NCBI GenBank assembly: GCA_035263105.1
Contig: DATFRO010000104.1
Span: forward strand, 1 to 36,590
Direction: 5' to 3'
Source of the DNA: DATBVX01 sp035263105
Lineage (GTDB): Bacteria > Pseudomonadota > Gammaproteobacteria > Steroidobacterales > Steroidobacteraceae
Length of the DNA stretch: 36,590 nt
Part shown: positions 5,956 to 13,661 of the stretch, in pieces
How the letters are laid out: every line of letters starts with the position of its first letter
Position numbering within the stretch: position 1 is the stretch's first letter
Program-made: the position numbers and the translations under genes
The notes under the pieces: generated by a model
Told to the model about the DNA's origin: nothing
What the model saw: only the letters and a program-made list of their open reading frames with translations
Database searches by the model: none

Positions 5956-8382
5956 ATGGCGGACTTCGAGAAGCTCGGCGTTTTCTACCTCGGTCGTGAG
6001 TACGATCCCGCGGCGAAGAAGCTGCGCGACGAGCTGATCCTTTACGACTCGAAGGACCTCACGACCCACGCGGTGTGCGTTGGCATGACGGGCAGCGGCA
6101 AGACCGGCCTGTGTCTTGCCTTGCTCGAAGAAGCCGCCATCGACGGCATTCCGACGATTGCGATCGATCCCAAGGGCGATCTCGGCAATCTGCTGCTGAC
6201 CTTTCCGAATCTGGCCCCCGCGGATTTCCGGCCCTGGATCGACACGGCCGAAGCCAGGCGGCAGAACCTCTCCGCGGACGACTACGCGGCGAAGGTCGCG
6301 AAGACCTGGCGCGACGGGCTCGCGCAGTGGGGTGAAGAGCCGGCGCGCATCGCGCGCTTTCGCGACAGCGCGGATGTCGCCATCTACACGCCGGGCAGCA
6401 ACGCCGGGCTGTCACTGTCGGTATTGCAATCGTTCGCGCCACCAGGCGGCGCGGGCGCCGATGACCCCGCGGTGCTGCGCGATCGGAGCGCGGCGATCAC
6501 GTCGGGCCTGCTCGGGCTGCTCGGGATCGACGCCGATCCGCTCAAGAGCCGCGAGCACATCCTCATCGCCAGCATTCTCTCGCAGGCCTGGAGCGCGGGA
6601 CGCTCGCTCGATCTCCCGTCGCTCATCAATGCGATTCAGAAGCCGCCGTTCGACAAGGTCGGGGTGTTCGATCTCGAGAGCTTCTTCCCATCGAAGGAGC
6701 GCATGGGTCTCGCGATGGCGGTCAACAACCTGCTGGCCTCGCCCGGGTTCTCCGCGTGGATGGAAGGCGAGCCCCTCGACGTGCAGCGGCTGCTCTTCAC
6801 CACCGAGGGCAAAGCACGGATCTCGATTCTCTCGATCGCGCACCTGGGCGATGCCGAGCGCATGTTCTTCGTGACCCTGGTGCTCAACGAATTGATCGCG
6901 TGGATGCGCAACCAGACCGGCACTTCGAGCCTGCGCGCACTCCTTTATATGGACGAGATCTTCGGCTACTTCCCGCCGACCGCGATGCCGCCGTCCAAGC
7001 TCCCGATGCTCACGCTTCTCAAGCAGGCGCGCGCGTTCGGCCTCGGTATCGTGCTTTCGACACAGAACCCCGTCGACCTCGACTACAAGGGATTGTCTAA
7101 CGCCGGCACGTGGCTCATCGGCCGCCTGCAAACTGAGCGCGACAAACAACGCGTGGTCGAGGGATTGGAGAGCGCGCTCGGCGGCGATGGCTTCGATCGC
7201 TCGACGATCGAAGGCCTGTTGTCGAACCTCACGAGCCGCGTGTTCCTCATGCGCAACGTTCACGACGATGCGCCAGTCCTGTTCCAGAGCCGCTGGGCGC
7301 TTTCCTACTTGCGTGGACCGTTGACGCTGAGCGAAATCGAAAACTTGATGAGCGCGCGTCGCAAGGCCGTGCCCGCATCGCCCGCATCCTCAGCAGCTGC
7401 GGCTACGCAGACTCCGACGGCTGCCGGGTCGGGCAACCGGCCTGTCGTGCCGCCGGAAGTCAGCGAGCTGTTCCTTCGGCCGACCGCCTCCGGCGCAGGC
7501 GCGATTTCGTATCGGCCGATGATCGCCGGCCTTGCGCGCTTGCACTACGTCGAGGCCAAGTCCGGTGTCGACGTCTGGAACGAGGCGGCCTACCTCGCAC
7601 CCTTCACCGATGATGGCAAGGACGTATCGTGGGACGAGGCGAGCATCGAGGAGGATCTCAAGGGTGCGAGCGACACTGAGCCCCTCGGCAATGCGCGTTT
7701 CGCCGATGTGCCGGCGGCGGCGCTGCGTGCGCCGAGCTACAAGAACTGGGCGCAGTCACTCGAAGACCATCTGTACCAGCACGCCAAGCTCACGATCTAT
7801 GCCTGCGACCAGCCGAAGCTCACCTCGAAAGCAGGCGAGAGCGAGGGTGATTTCCGCGCGCGCGTGGGCCAGGCGCTGCGCGAGCAGCGCGATGCACTGG
7901 TCGAGAAGCTGCGCGCGAAGTACGCGCCGCGCGTGCAGGCACTGCAGGATCAGCTGCGCCGCGCGCACGAGCGGGTGGCGCGCGAGCAGGCGCAGTACTC
8001 CCAACAGAAGCTGAGCAGCGCGATTTCAATCGGCGCGACGGTGCTTGGCGCACTCTTTGGCTCACGTCGCTTGTCGGCGAGCACCATGGGAAAGGCCGCG
8101 ACAGCAGTACGCTCCGCCGGACGTATCGGCAGCGAGCACGAGGATGTCGAGCGCGCCAACGAGAGCGAGGAAGTCCTCAACCAGCGCCTCACCGCGCTCA
8201 ATGCGGAGTGTGATGGCGAGATCACATCGCTCCAGGGTGCGATTGACCCGCAGGCCATCGCGGTGCGCGAAGTGAGCTTGAGCGCACGCAAGTCCGACAT
8301 TGCTGTGGGTCGCATCGCGCTGCTCTGGGCTCCATGGCGTGAAGATGCCGAAGGCCTGCCGCGTCCTGCCTTCAAGAGCTGA
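5956..8382 (+). CDS. HerA/FtsK-superfamily ATPase
   Basis: The 808-residue product carries a HerA/VirB4-type P-loop ATPase core. Walker A is GMTGSGKTG (43-51), followed by TIAIDPKGDLGNLL; the Walker B region is LLYMDEIFGYFPP with D333/E334; a later TQNPVDLDYKGLSNAGTWLIGRLQ matches the sensor/arginine-finger part of DUF87-type ATPases. Residues of about 470-500 form an Ala/Thr/Pro linker, and about 620-680 and 715-760 are charged and probably coiled-coil, flanking a short hydrophobic SAISIGATVLGALFGSRRL piece. HerA-family hexamers move DNA or protein. No NurA nuclease or defence partner is adjacent, so the substrate is open. The start ATG lacks a strong ribosome site. The DUF2780 gene follows 7 nt later. 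Confidence 0.85.
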   Translation: MADFEKLGVFYLGREYDPAAKKLRDELILYDSKDLTTHAVCVGMTGSGKTGLCLALLEEAAIDGIPTIAIDPKGDLGNLLLTFPNLAPADFRPWIDTAEARRQNLSADDYAAKVAKTWRDGLAQWGEEPARIARFRDSADVAIYTPGSNAGLSLSVLQSFAPPGGAGADDPAVLRDRSAAITSGLLGLLGIDADPLKSREHILIASILSQAWSAGRSLDLPSLINAIQKPPFDKVGVFDLESFFPSKERMGLAMAVNNLLASPGFSAWMEGEPLDVQRLLFTTEGKARISILSIAHLGDAERMFFVTLVLNELIAWMRNQTGTSSLRALLYMDEIFGYFPPTAMPPSKLPMLTLLKQARAFGLGIVLSTQNPVDLDYKGLSNAGTWLIGRLQTERDKQRVVEGLESALGGDGFDRSTIEGLLSNLTSRVFLMRNVHDDAPVLFQSRWALSYLRGPLTLSEIENLMSARRKAVPASPASSAAAATQTPTAAGSGNRPVVPPEVSELFLRPTASGAGAISYRPMIAGLARLHYVEAKSGVDVWNEAAYLAPFTDDGKDVSWDEASIEEDLKGASDTEPLGNARFADVPAAALRAPSYKNWAQSLEDHLYQHAKLTIYACDQPKLTSKAGESEGDFRARVGQALREQRDALVEKLRAKYAPRVQALQDQLRRAHERVAREQAQYSQQKLSSAISIGATVLGALFGSRRLSASTMGKAATAVRSAGRIGSEHEDVERANESEEVLNQRLTALNAECDGEITSLQGAIDPQAIAVREVSLSARKSDIAVGRIALLWAPWREDAEGLPRPAFKS

Positions 8383-8389
8383 GCTGCAC

Positions 8390-8764
8390 ATGCAGGATCT
8401 CGTCGCGCAATTGAGCCAGAAGCTGAAGATCGATGAGACGCAGGCGCGCGGTGGCGCCGCCATCCTCTTCAAGGCCGCGCAGGACAAGCTGGGCGGCCCG
8501 GAATTTCAGCGCCTGCTGGGCTCGGTGCCGGGTCTCGATGCGCTGGTGAAGCAGGCGCCGAAGAGTGGCGGCGGGCTGCTGGGTGGCCTCGCTTCCCTCG
8601 CCGGTGGCAACGCTGCGCTCCTGGCGACGATCGTTTCGGGATTCTCCAGGCTCAAGATGAGCAGCGGCCAGGCGCAGCAGTTCGTGCCGATCATCCTCGA
8701 CAATCTGCGCACCAAGGTCGGTGCGGAGACCGTGGACAAGCTCGAACAGACGCTTCGAGCCTGA
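8390..8764 (+). CDS. DUF2780 family protein
   Basis: This encodes 124 residues starting 7 nt after the ATPase stop codon, so the pair is surely co-transcribed. The sequence begins MQDLVAQLSQKLKIDETQARGG, has a Gly-rich GGGLLGGLASLAGG segment in the middle, and ends with an amphipathic helical stretch (IILDNLRTKVGAETVDKLEQ). This is the pattern of DUF2780, also called the VcgC/VcgE family, whose biochemical role is unknown. No signal peptide is visible in this member. The Gly-rich hydrophobic centre could associate with a membrane. The 3' end is only 9 nt from the convergent LysR gene, without an obvious terminator. Confidence 0.78.
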   Translation: MQDLVAQLSQKLKIDETQARGGAAILFKAAQDKLGGPEFQRLLGSVPGLDALVKQAPKSGGGLLGGLASLAGGNAALLATIVSGFSRLKMSSGQAQQFVPIILDNLRTKVGAETVDKLEQTLRA

Positions 8765-8773
8765 GACGCAATG

Positions 8774-9868
8774 TCAGCGCCGGCGCGCTCGCGCGGCGCT
8801 CTTGCCGCGCGTTCCGCCTGGAACGGCCTTGAGCGGCGCGGCCGCCTTTCGCGTGGGCGCTGCAGCCTTCTCAGCACTCGCGGGTGCTTTCTGTGGGGTG
8901 GGAACCGCCTTCGGCGGCGGCACGACCGCAAGCGCGCTCCTCGCAACCAGGCCCTTCTCGGCCATGAGCGCATGTGGCGCCGGGAACGTATTGACCGAAG
9001 CGCGCAGCCATTCGAGGAACTTCGAGATCTTGGGGAGCGACACGTACGACTTCGGACAGACGAAGTGATACGCCCAGCGATAGGGCAGCGCCACCGGGCT
9101 CGCGAATTCCAGCAGCCCCGCCTGCAGGTCGCTGGCCGCGAGGCTCCAGCGTACGAGCGCAAAGCCGAGCCCCTGCTCGGCGGCCATGATCACGCTCACG
9201 GAGTCATCGAGCACCGAGCCGCGCACCGGCTTGGGTTCTCCGCCACCCACTTCGCGCCAATGGATCCAGGGCTCGTCCGTGCTCTGCAGGATCGGGTAGC
9301 GCTCGAGCGGCTGTGAAGCCATCAACGGCCCGTGCTTGGCGAGCACGCCGGGTGCGGCGACCGCCACCAGCCACTCATCCATCACCTTCTCGCTGTACAG
9401 GCCCTTGTAATCGCCGCTCCCGAGGCGAATCGCCGCGTGGAAGTCGGAACGCGAGAAGTCCACGGCATCGCGCGAGGTGTGCACGCGCAATTCGACATCG
9501 GGATGCTCGTCACGCAGGTTCGGCAGGCGCGGCAGGAGCCATTTCTGCAGGAACGAGGCCAGCATGCTGATGTTGAGCTGCCCGCCCTTGCGATCATTGC
9601 GCAGCTCGTTGAGCGAGGCCTCCAGCTCATCGAGGCCCCGTCGTACCCCCGGGAGGAGCTGCTCGCCTTCCGGGGTCAACGCGACCTTGCGACCGCTGCG
9701 GCGAAACAGCGGCACCTGCAGGTACTCCTCGAGCGTGCGCACCTGCATGCTGACCGCGGCCGGCGTGACGTGCAGCGCCTCCGCCGCCTCCGCGAAGCTG
9801 AGACGCGTCGCCACGGCTTCGAAGACCCGCAGCGCGTTCAGAGGCAGTCGGTCATAGGCGGAAGCCAC
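8774..9868 (-). CDS. LysR-family regulator, GcvA-like, with long basic C-terminal tail
   Basis: I choose the GTG at 9868 (preceded by AGGGAA), giving 364 residues; the reading frame stays open much further upstream, but that stretch has no LysR homology. The N-terminal winged helix (RLPLNALRVFEAVATRLSFA, then ALHVTPAAVSMQVRTLEEY) is very close to GcvA/AmpR-type regulators. The effector domain runs to about residue 292. The remaining roughly 72 residues are an unusual Ala/Pro/Lys-rich tail ending in KSAARARRR, absent from ordinary LysR proteins of about 300 residues. The target is unknown; LysR proteins often control the divergent gene, here the small membrane protein at 10001. Confidence 0.87.
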   Translation of the reverse strand: MASAYDRLPLNALRVFEAVATRLSFAEAAEALHVTPAAVSMQVRTLEEYLQVPLFRRSGRKVALTPEGEQLLPGVRRGLDELEASLNELRNDRKGGQLNISMLASFLQKWLLPRLPNLRDEHPDVELRVHTSRDAVDFSRSDFHAAIRLGSGDYKGLYSEKVMDEWLVAVAAPGVLAKHGPLMASQPLERYPILQSTDEPWIHWREVGGGEPKPVRGSVLDDSVSVIMAAEQGLGFALVRWSLAASDLQAGLLEFASPVALPYRWAYHFVCPKSYVSLPKISKFLEWLRASVNTFPAPHALMAEKGLVARSALAVVPPPKAVPTPQKAPASAEKAAAPTRKAAAPLKAVPGGTRGKSAARARRR

Positions 9869-9917
9869 TTCAAGTTCCCTTAACGGCCATTCAAGTAATG
9901 CGTTTGCTGGAGTGGCG

Positions 9918-9945
9918 AATCTAGCCGAAATTGCGCCCACGTCAA
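9918..9945 (-). promoter_or_regulatory. Promoter of the LysR-family gene
   Basis: On the minus strand TTGACG (9945-9940) is followed after 16 nt by TAGATT (9923-9918). This would start transcription near 9911, about 43 nt before the GTG. Confidence 0.5.
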
Positions 9946-10000
9946 AAAGGCGTCGTATCGACGCCAGCGGCGGGCCGGAGGAGCCTGAAAGGAGCGGGTC

Positions 10001-10372
10001 ATGAGCGAACTGGAGAAAGCGCGAGCCGGATTTGTGCTGTCGTTGCTGCTCTTTGCGTTGGGGCTGGTACTGCTGCATCGTGAGGAGCCGGCGAAGGTGT
10101 CTGCGACGGCGGAGCAAAGCGTCATTGTCTGCGCCGCTACCAAGGGTGCGCTGTGCGAACCCGTCAATGAATCGAGCGTTGCGCTGCAGTCCGATCGCGC
10201 GCGCAGCGAAGTCCCTCGCCTCGGGGCAATCACCGTGGTCGCAGCGCGGCTGCCCAACCACCTGGGAGAGATGCTGGTCCAGGTACCGAGATATGCGACG
10301 GAACTGGACGGCCGGCTGCGCCTCGCTACGGCGCGCGGCGCGGCCGAGACGGAGATCATCCTCGCGCAGTGA
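10001..10372 (+). CDS. Small membrane-anchored hypothetical protein
   Basis: This encodes 123 residues from an ATG with AAAGGAG upstream. One N-terminal hydrophobic helix (about residues 10-25, GFVLSLLLFALGLVLL) anchors the protein, leaving roughly 95 residues probably in the periplasm. There are two cysteines in that part (VCAATKGALCEP), which could pair. I do not recognise the family. It lies divergent from the LysR gene and ends in a strong rho-independent terminator, so it is its own transcription unit and a candidate target of that regulator. Confidence 0.65.
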   Translation: MSELEKARAGFVLSLLLFALGLVLLHREEPAKVSATAEQSVIVCAATKGALCEPVNESSVALQSDRARSEVPRLGAITVVAARLPNHLGEMLVQVPRYATELDGRLRLATARGAAETEIILAQ

Positions 10373-10383
10373 GCGCGAACCCT

Positions 10384-10426
10384 GGCCGCGGCAGGCGCTG
10401 AGCAATCGCCCTGCCGCGGCCTTTTT
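10384..10426 (+). terminator. Rho-independent terminator
   Basis: GGCCGCGGCAGG (10384-10395) pairs perfectly with CCTGCCGCGGCC (10410-10421) over 12 bp with a 14-nt loop, followed directly by TTTTT (10422-10426). It lies 11 nt after the stop of the small membrane protein gene. Confidence 0.93.
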
Positions 10427-10459
10427 ACATCCGAAAACATCTGAGATCGGGGGCATCGC

Positions 10460-11077
10460 ATGAGTACTGGGCTGACTCTCTACGACTACCTGCCCTCGGG
10501 CAATGGCTACAAGGTGCGCCTGGTGCTCAAACAGCTGGGCATCCCATACCGGCTGGTGCAGGTCGACATCAAGCAGGGACTCACGCGCACGCCCGAGTTC
10601 CTCGCCAAGAATCCGAACGGGCGGATTCCGCTCCTCGAGATCGAGGGCCAGGGGTTCCTCTCCGAGAGCCACGCGATCATCTGGTACCTCGCCGAAGGTT
10701 CGCGCCTGGTGCCGGCGGAACGACTGCAGCGCGCGCAGATGTGGCAGTGGCTCAGCTTCGAGCAGTACAACCTCGAGCCGAACGTCGGAACGGTGCGGTT
10801 CTGGCTGAGCTCGTTGCACAAGACCCCGGAGGAGCTCGGCGAGAAGCTGAAGGAGAAGGTCGAGAAGGGCTACCAGGCACTCGAAGTGCTGGAGAAAGGG
10901 CTCACCGGACGCGATTTCCTGGTCGGCGGGCAGTACTCGCTGGCCGACATCGGCCTCTACGCCTACACGCACGTGGCCGAGGAAGGGGACTTCTCCCTGG
11001 CACGCTTTGCGGCAATCCGCGCCTGGCTGGCACGGGTCGCCGACCAGCCGCGCTACGAGCCGATTACCGCTCCTTGA
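10460..11077 (+). CDS. Glutathione S-transferase family protein
   Basis: The 205-residue product has the two-domain GST layout. The N-terminal thioredoxin-like domain reads LYDYLPSGNGYKVRLVLKQL, then KNPNGRIPLLEIEG with the conserved cis-proline, then SESHAIIWYL, which binds the gamma-glutamyl part of glutathione. The C-terminal helical domain includes the conserved YSLADIGLYAYTHV capping motif. Ser13 and Asn15 are at the position of the catalytic Ser/Asn of bacterial YfcG- and theta-like GSTs. It probably conjugates or reduces electrophiles or disulfides in the cytosol; the substrate is unknown. A G-rich ribosome site precedes the ATG. The upstream terminator isolates it from the previous gene. 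Confidence 0.9.
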   Translation: MSTGLTLYDYLPSGNGYKVRLVLKQLGIPYRLVQVDIKQGLTRTPEFLAKNPNGRIPLLEIEGQGFLSESHAIIWYLAEGSRLVPAERLQRAQMWQWLSFEQYNLEPNVGTVRFWLSSLHKTPEELGEKLKEKVEKGYQALEVLEKGLTGRDFLVGGQYSLADIGLYAYTHVAEEGDFSLARFAAIRAWLARVADQPRYEPITAP

Positions 11078-11147
11078 GGGTCGATGGTTGAGTGCCTGAC
11101 GGCGGGGCGCTAGCCTTCGCCGCATCACGGCAATCGGCGTTCAATCC

Positions 11148-12392
11148 ATGCACATCGACCTTCCGCGCCGCGTCGCCTGGGCGTGCGGCGTCATCGCGCT
11201 GCTGATCCTCGGAGGCTGCGAGCGCGCGCGCATCGAGCCGGGCGTGTATCGCGCCGTGCTCACGCTGCCGGGCGGCGAACTGCCCTTCGGACTCGAGCTG
11301 AAGGAAGAACAGGGTTCGATGGTCGCTTACCTGCTCAACGGCCCGGAGCGCGTGCGCGTGCCGGACGTCAAGGTCAATGGCCGGCGACTCGAGATGGCCA
11401 TGCCGGGATTTGGCAACCGCCTGTCGGCGCGGCTCAAGGGCGGCAAGCTCCAGGGTGAAGTGGTCCTGGTGAAACTGGCGCTCCAGGAACAAAAGCTCCC
11501 GTTCACCGCCGAGCCGAATCTGAGCTATCGCTTCTTCAAGGAGCCGCTGACGGACAATGCCGATGTAGCCGGACGCTGGGCGGTGACCTTCACCGATGAC
11601 CAGGGCAAGGTGAGCCCCGCCATCGGCGAGTTCCGGCAATCGCACGACGAGGTCACCGGCACCTTCCTCACGCAGACCGGCGACCACCGTTACCTCGCGG
11701 GCCAGATGCACAACGACGAGTTGTACCTGTCGACCTTCGACGGTGCGCACGCGTATCTCTATCACGCGCGCGTGACGCCGACCGGAGAGCTGCAGGGAAA
11801 GTACTGGTCCGGGCTGAGCCCGGTGGAGGAATGGAACGGGCGCCGCGACGAGCAGGCGAAGCTCGCCGATCCGGACAAGCTCACGGCGATCCGCGACGAC
11901 ACCTGGAGTTTCGGCTTCACGTTCCCGGATGAAACCGGCAAGCCGGTGTCGATCGCCGATGCGCGCTTCAAGAACAAGGTGATCCTGGTGGCCCTCGGCG
12001 GCAGCTGGTGTCCCAACTGCCACGACGAGGCGGCGTTCCTCGCACCGCTCTACAAGCAATACCGCGACAAGGGACTCGAGATCGTGGAACTGATGTTCGA
12101 GCGCTCCGGCGACTTCGAGCCGGCCGCGAGGGCCGTGTCCTCGATGCGCGCCAAGTTCGGCATCGAATACCCGACGCTCATCGCCGGCACGTCCGACAAG
12201 GAGGACGCCTCGACGCGGCTGCCGCAACTCAGCGGCGTGTATGCGTTCCCGACCACGTTGTTCGTGGATCGCAAGGGGCGTGTGCGGCGCATCTACACGG
12301 GATTCTCCGGGCCCGCGACCGGGACCCACTACGAGGAGCTCACTGCCAGCTTCGTCCAGACCGTTGAAACACTGCTCGCAGAGGGTTCGTGA
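11148..12392 (+). CDS. Lipoprotein with C-terminal thioredoxin-like (TlpA-type) domain
   Basis: The 414-residue product begins with a lipoprotein signal (ALLILGGC, lipidated Cys24). The N-terminal 230 residues are beta-rich and resemble the accessory domain seen in some TlpA-family proteins, with GRWAVTF and a GTFLTQTGDHRYLAGQ segment. From about residue 255 comes a thioredoxin fold containing GGSWCPNCHDEAAFL, with the redox pair C288/C291, and the cis-proline region VYAFPTTLFVDRKGRV. It is probably a membrane-tethered thiol-disulfide oxidoreductase acting in the periplasm. The CPNC active site differs from the CPPC/CGPC of cytochrome-maturation and classical thioredoxins, so its redox potential cannot be predicted. 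The GNAT gene follows directly. Confidence 0.88.
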   Translation: MHIDLPRRVAWACGVIALLILGGCERARIEPGVYRAVLTLPGGELPFGLELKEEQGSMVAYLLNGPERVRVPDVKVNGRRLEMAMPGFGNRLSARLKGGKLQGEVVLVKLALQEQKLPFTAEPNLSYRFFKEPLTDNADVAGRWAVTFTDDQGKVSPAIGEFRQSHDEVTGTFLTQTGDHRYLAGQMHNDELYLSTFDGAHAYLYHARVTPTGELQGKYWSGLSPVEEWNGRRDEQAKLADPDKLTAIRDDTWSFGFTFPDETGKPVSIADARFKNKVILVALGGSWCPNCHDEAAFLAPLYKQYRDKGLEIVELMFERSGDFEPAARAVSSMRAKFGIEYPTLIAGTSDKEDASTRLPQLSGVYAFPTTLFVDRKGRVRRIYTGFSGPATGTHYEELTASFVQTVETLLAEGS

Positions 12393-12424
12393 TACCGTTG
12401 CGGTCCCCGAGGACGGACGCAGCC

Positions 12425-12961
12425 ATGTGGAACATCGCGGAAATTCGCACCACGCCGAGTCTCGAGCTCTTCAGCGAGCTGGTGGGGTTGTTGCAGGACG
12501 CAGTCGAGAGTGGCGCCTCGGTCGGGTTTCTCGCGCCGCTGTCGACTGCCGAGGCGCGCAACTACTGGATGGCTGCGCTCAGCGAGGTGGCGCGCGGCGA
12601 ACGCGTGATCCTGCTCGCACGCGATGGCGTATCGATCATCGGCTGCGCGCAACTGCACCTCACGGCACGTCCGAACGCGCGCCACCGCGCGGAGATCCAG
12701 AAACTCGTGGTGCACACGCAGTGGCAGGGCAAAGGGCTGGGACGAGCGCTCCTCGGTGCGATCGAAAAGGTCGCCATCGAAAAAGGACGCACACTGCTCC
12801 TCGCCGATGCCCGCGAAGGCGGCTACGGCGATCGTCTCTTCGCGCGTTCCGGTTACACGCGCGTCGGCCTCATCCCACGCTATCAGCGCGGCTCGGACGG
12901 GCACTACGACTCGACCGTGATCTTTTACCGTGCCATCGACAGCACGGCGACGGCCCTGTGA
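12425..12961 (+). CDS. GNAT family N-acetyltransferase
   Basis: From the ATG at 12425 the product is 178 residues. An in-frame GTG at 12389 overlaps the previous stop and could be used instead, though its ribosome site is too close. The acetyl-CoA-binding core is clear: IQKLVVHTQWQGKGLGRALL is motif A with the pyrophosphate-binding Q/R-x-x-G-x-G pattern, and ARSGYTRVGLIPRY is motif B. The protein is cytosolic and transfers an acetyl group to an unknown amine; small-molecule or antibiotic resistance roles are possible but not shown. It overlaps or abuts both neighbours, sitting in a short operon with the thioredoxin-fold lipoprotein and YajQ. Confidence 0.87.
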   Translation: MWNIAEIRTTPSLELFSELVGLLQDAVESGASVGFLAPLSTAEARNYWMAALSEVARGERVILLARDGVSIIGCAQLHLTARPNARHRAEIQKLVVHTQWQGKGLGRALLGAIEKVAIEKGRTLLLADAREGGYGDRLFARSGYTRVGLIPRYQRGSDGHYDSTVIFYRAIDSTATAL

Positions 12962-12962
12962 C

Positions 12963-13445
12963 ATGCCGTCATTCGACGTCGTCTCGGAGTTGAACGCACA
13001 CGAAGTGACCAACGCGGTGGACCAGGCCAACCGCGAGGTGTCGCAGCGCTTCGATTTCAAGGGCACGGGCGCACGCTTCGAGCTCGAGGAGTTCAAGGTC
13101 ACGCTGCATGCGCCCGCGGACTTTCAGCTCAAGCAGATGCTCGAGATCCTCAAGCTCCGTGTCTCCAAGCGCGGCATCGACATCGCCTGCATGCAGGTGG
13201 CCGAGCCGCAGATCGCCCTCAACGAAGCCCGGCAGGAAGTGACGCTCAAGCACGGCATCGATGCCGACACGGGCCGCAAGCTCGCCAAGCTCGTCAAGGA
13301 ATCCGCGCTCAAAGTGCAGGCCGCGATCCAGGGCGAGAAGCTGCGCGTCACGGGCAAGAAGAAGGACGACCTGCAGGCGGCGATCGCGCTGCTGCGCAAG
13401 TCAGACGCCGGCGTCCCGCTGCAATACGTGAATTTTCGCGACTAG
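12963..13445 (+). CDS. yajQ: YajQ family cyclic-di-GMP-binding protein
   Basis: This encodes 160 residues, the usual length. The protein starts MPSFDVVSELNAHEVTNAVD and contains QRFDFKGTGA and a C-terminal DDLQAAIALLR, ending PLQYVNFRD, all diagnostic of YajQ (UPF0234). YajQ has a tandem ferredoxin-like fold; the Xanthomonas and Pseudomonas proteins bind cyclic di-GMP and nucleotides and affect virulence and transcription. In this genome the partner is not evident. The ATG at 12963 comes 1 nt after the acetyltransferase stop, indicating translational coupling. Longer in-frame starts lie inside that gene and are rejected. Confidence 0.95.
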   Translation: MPSFDVVSELNAHEVTNAVDQANREVSQRFDFKGTGARFELEEFKVTLHAPADFQLKQMLEILKLRVSKRGIDIACMQVAEPQIALNEARQEVTLKHGIDADTGRKLAKLVKESALKVQAAIQGEKLRVTGKKKDDLQAAIALLRKSDAGVPLQYVNFRD

Positions 13446-13463
13446 GCTGCCCGGGCGCGCGGC

Positions 13464-13661
13464 TCAGCAGCAGCGCGTCGGGCCGTCGCGATTCCAGCGC
13501 CGCTCGAGTTCACTCGCGTAGAAGCGCGAACGGCTCGGCGGTTCGGTCCCCGGATGGTGGGTACGCAGGTGTTCCACGTAGCGTTCGTAGCGGTCATCGC
13601 CGCTGAGCGTGCGCAGCGCTCCCCACCAACGCGACCAGCGACTTGCTGCCGCGGTGTTCAT
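13464..13661 (-). CDS. ybdD: YbdD/YjiX family small protein
   Basis: This encodes 65 residues from the ATG at 13661, which overlaps the cstA stop by 4 nt (ATGA), so translation is coupled. The sequence GDDRYERYVEHLRTHHPG followed by SRFYASELERRW and a terminal CC is typical of the YbdD/YjiX (DUF466) family. These small proteins are almost always encoded directly after CstA- or BtsT-type pyruvate/peptide transporters, as here, and are thought to act with them. Biochemical function is not settled. The Cys-Cys C-terminus is conserved in the family. Confidence 0.92.
   Translation of the reverse strand: MNTAAASRWSRWWGALRTLSGDDRYERYVEHLRTHHPGTEPPSRSRFYASELERRWNRDGPTRCC

Noticed and set aside
8774..11128. 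A 784-codon minus-strand frame running from the LysR gene through the GST gene
   Set aside because: Only the first 1.1 kb from the 3' end is LysR-like. The rest is antisense to the well-supported GST and small membrane protein genes and is caused by high GC.
12389..12424. GTG start for the acetyltransferase overlapping the previous stop codon
   Set aside because: AGAGGG lies only 3 nt from this GTG. I prefer the ATG at 12425, but it is not excluded.
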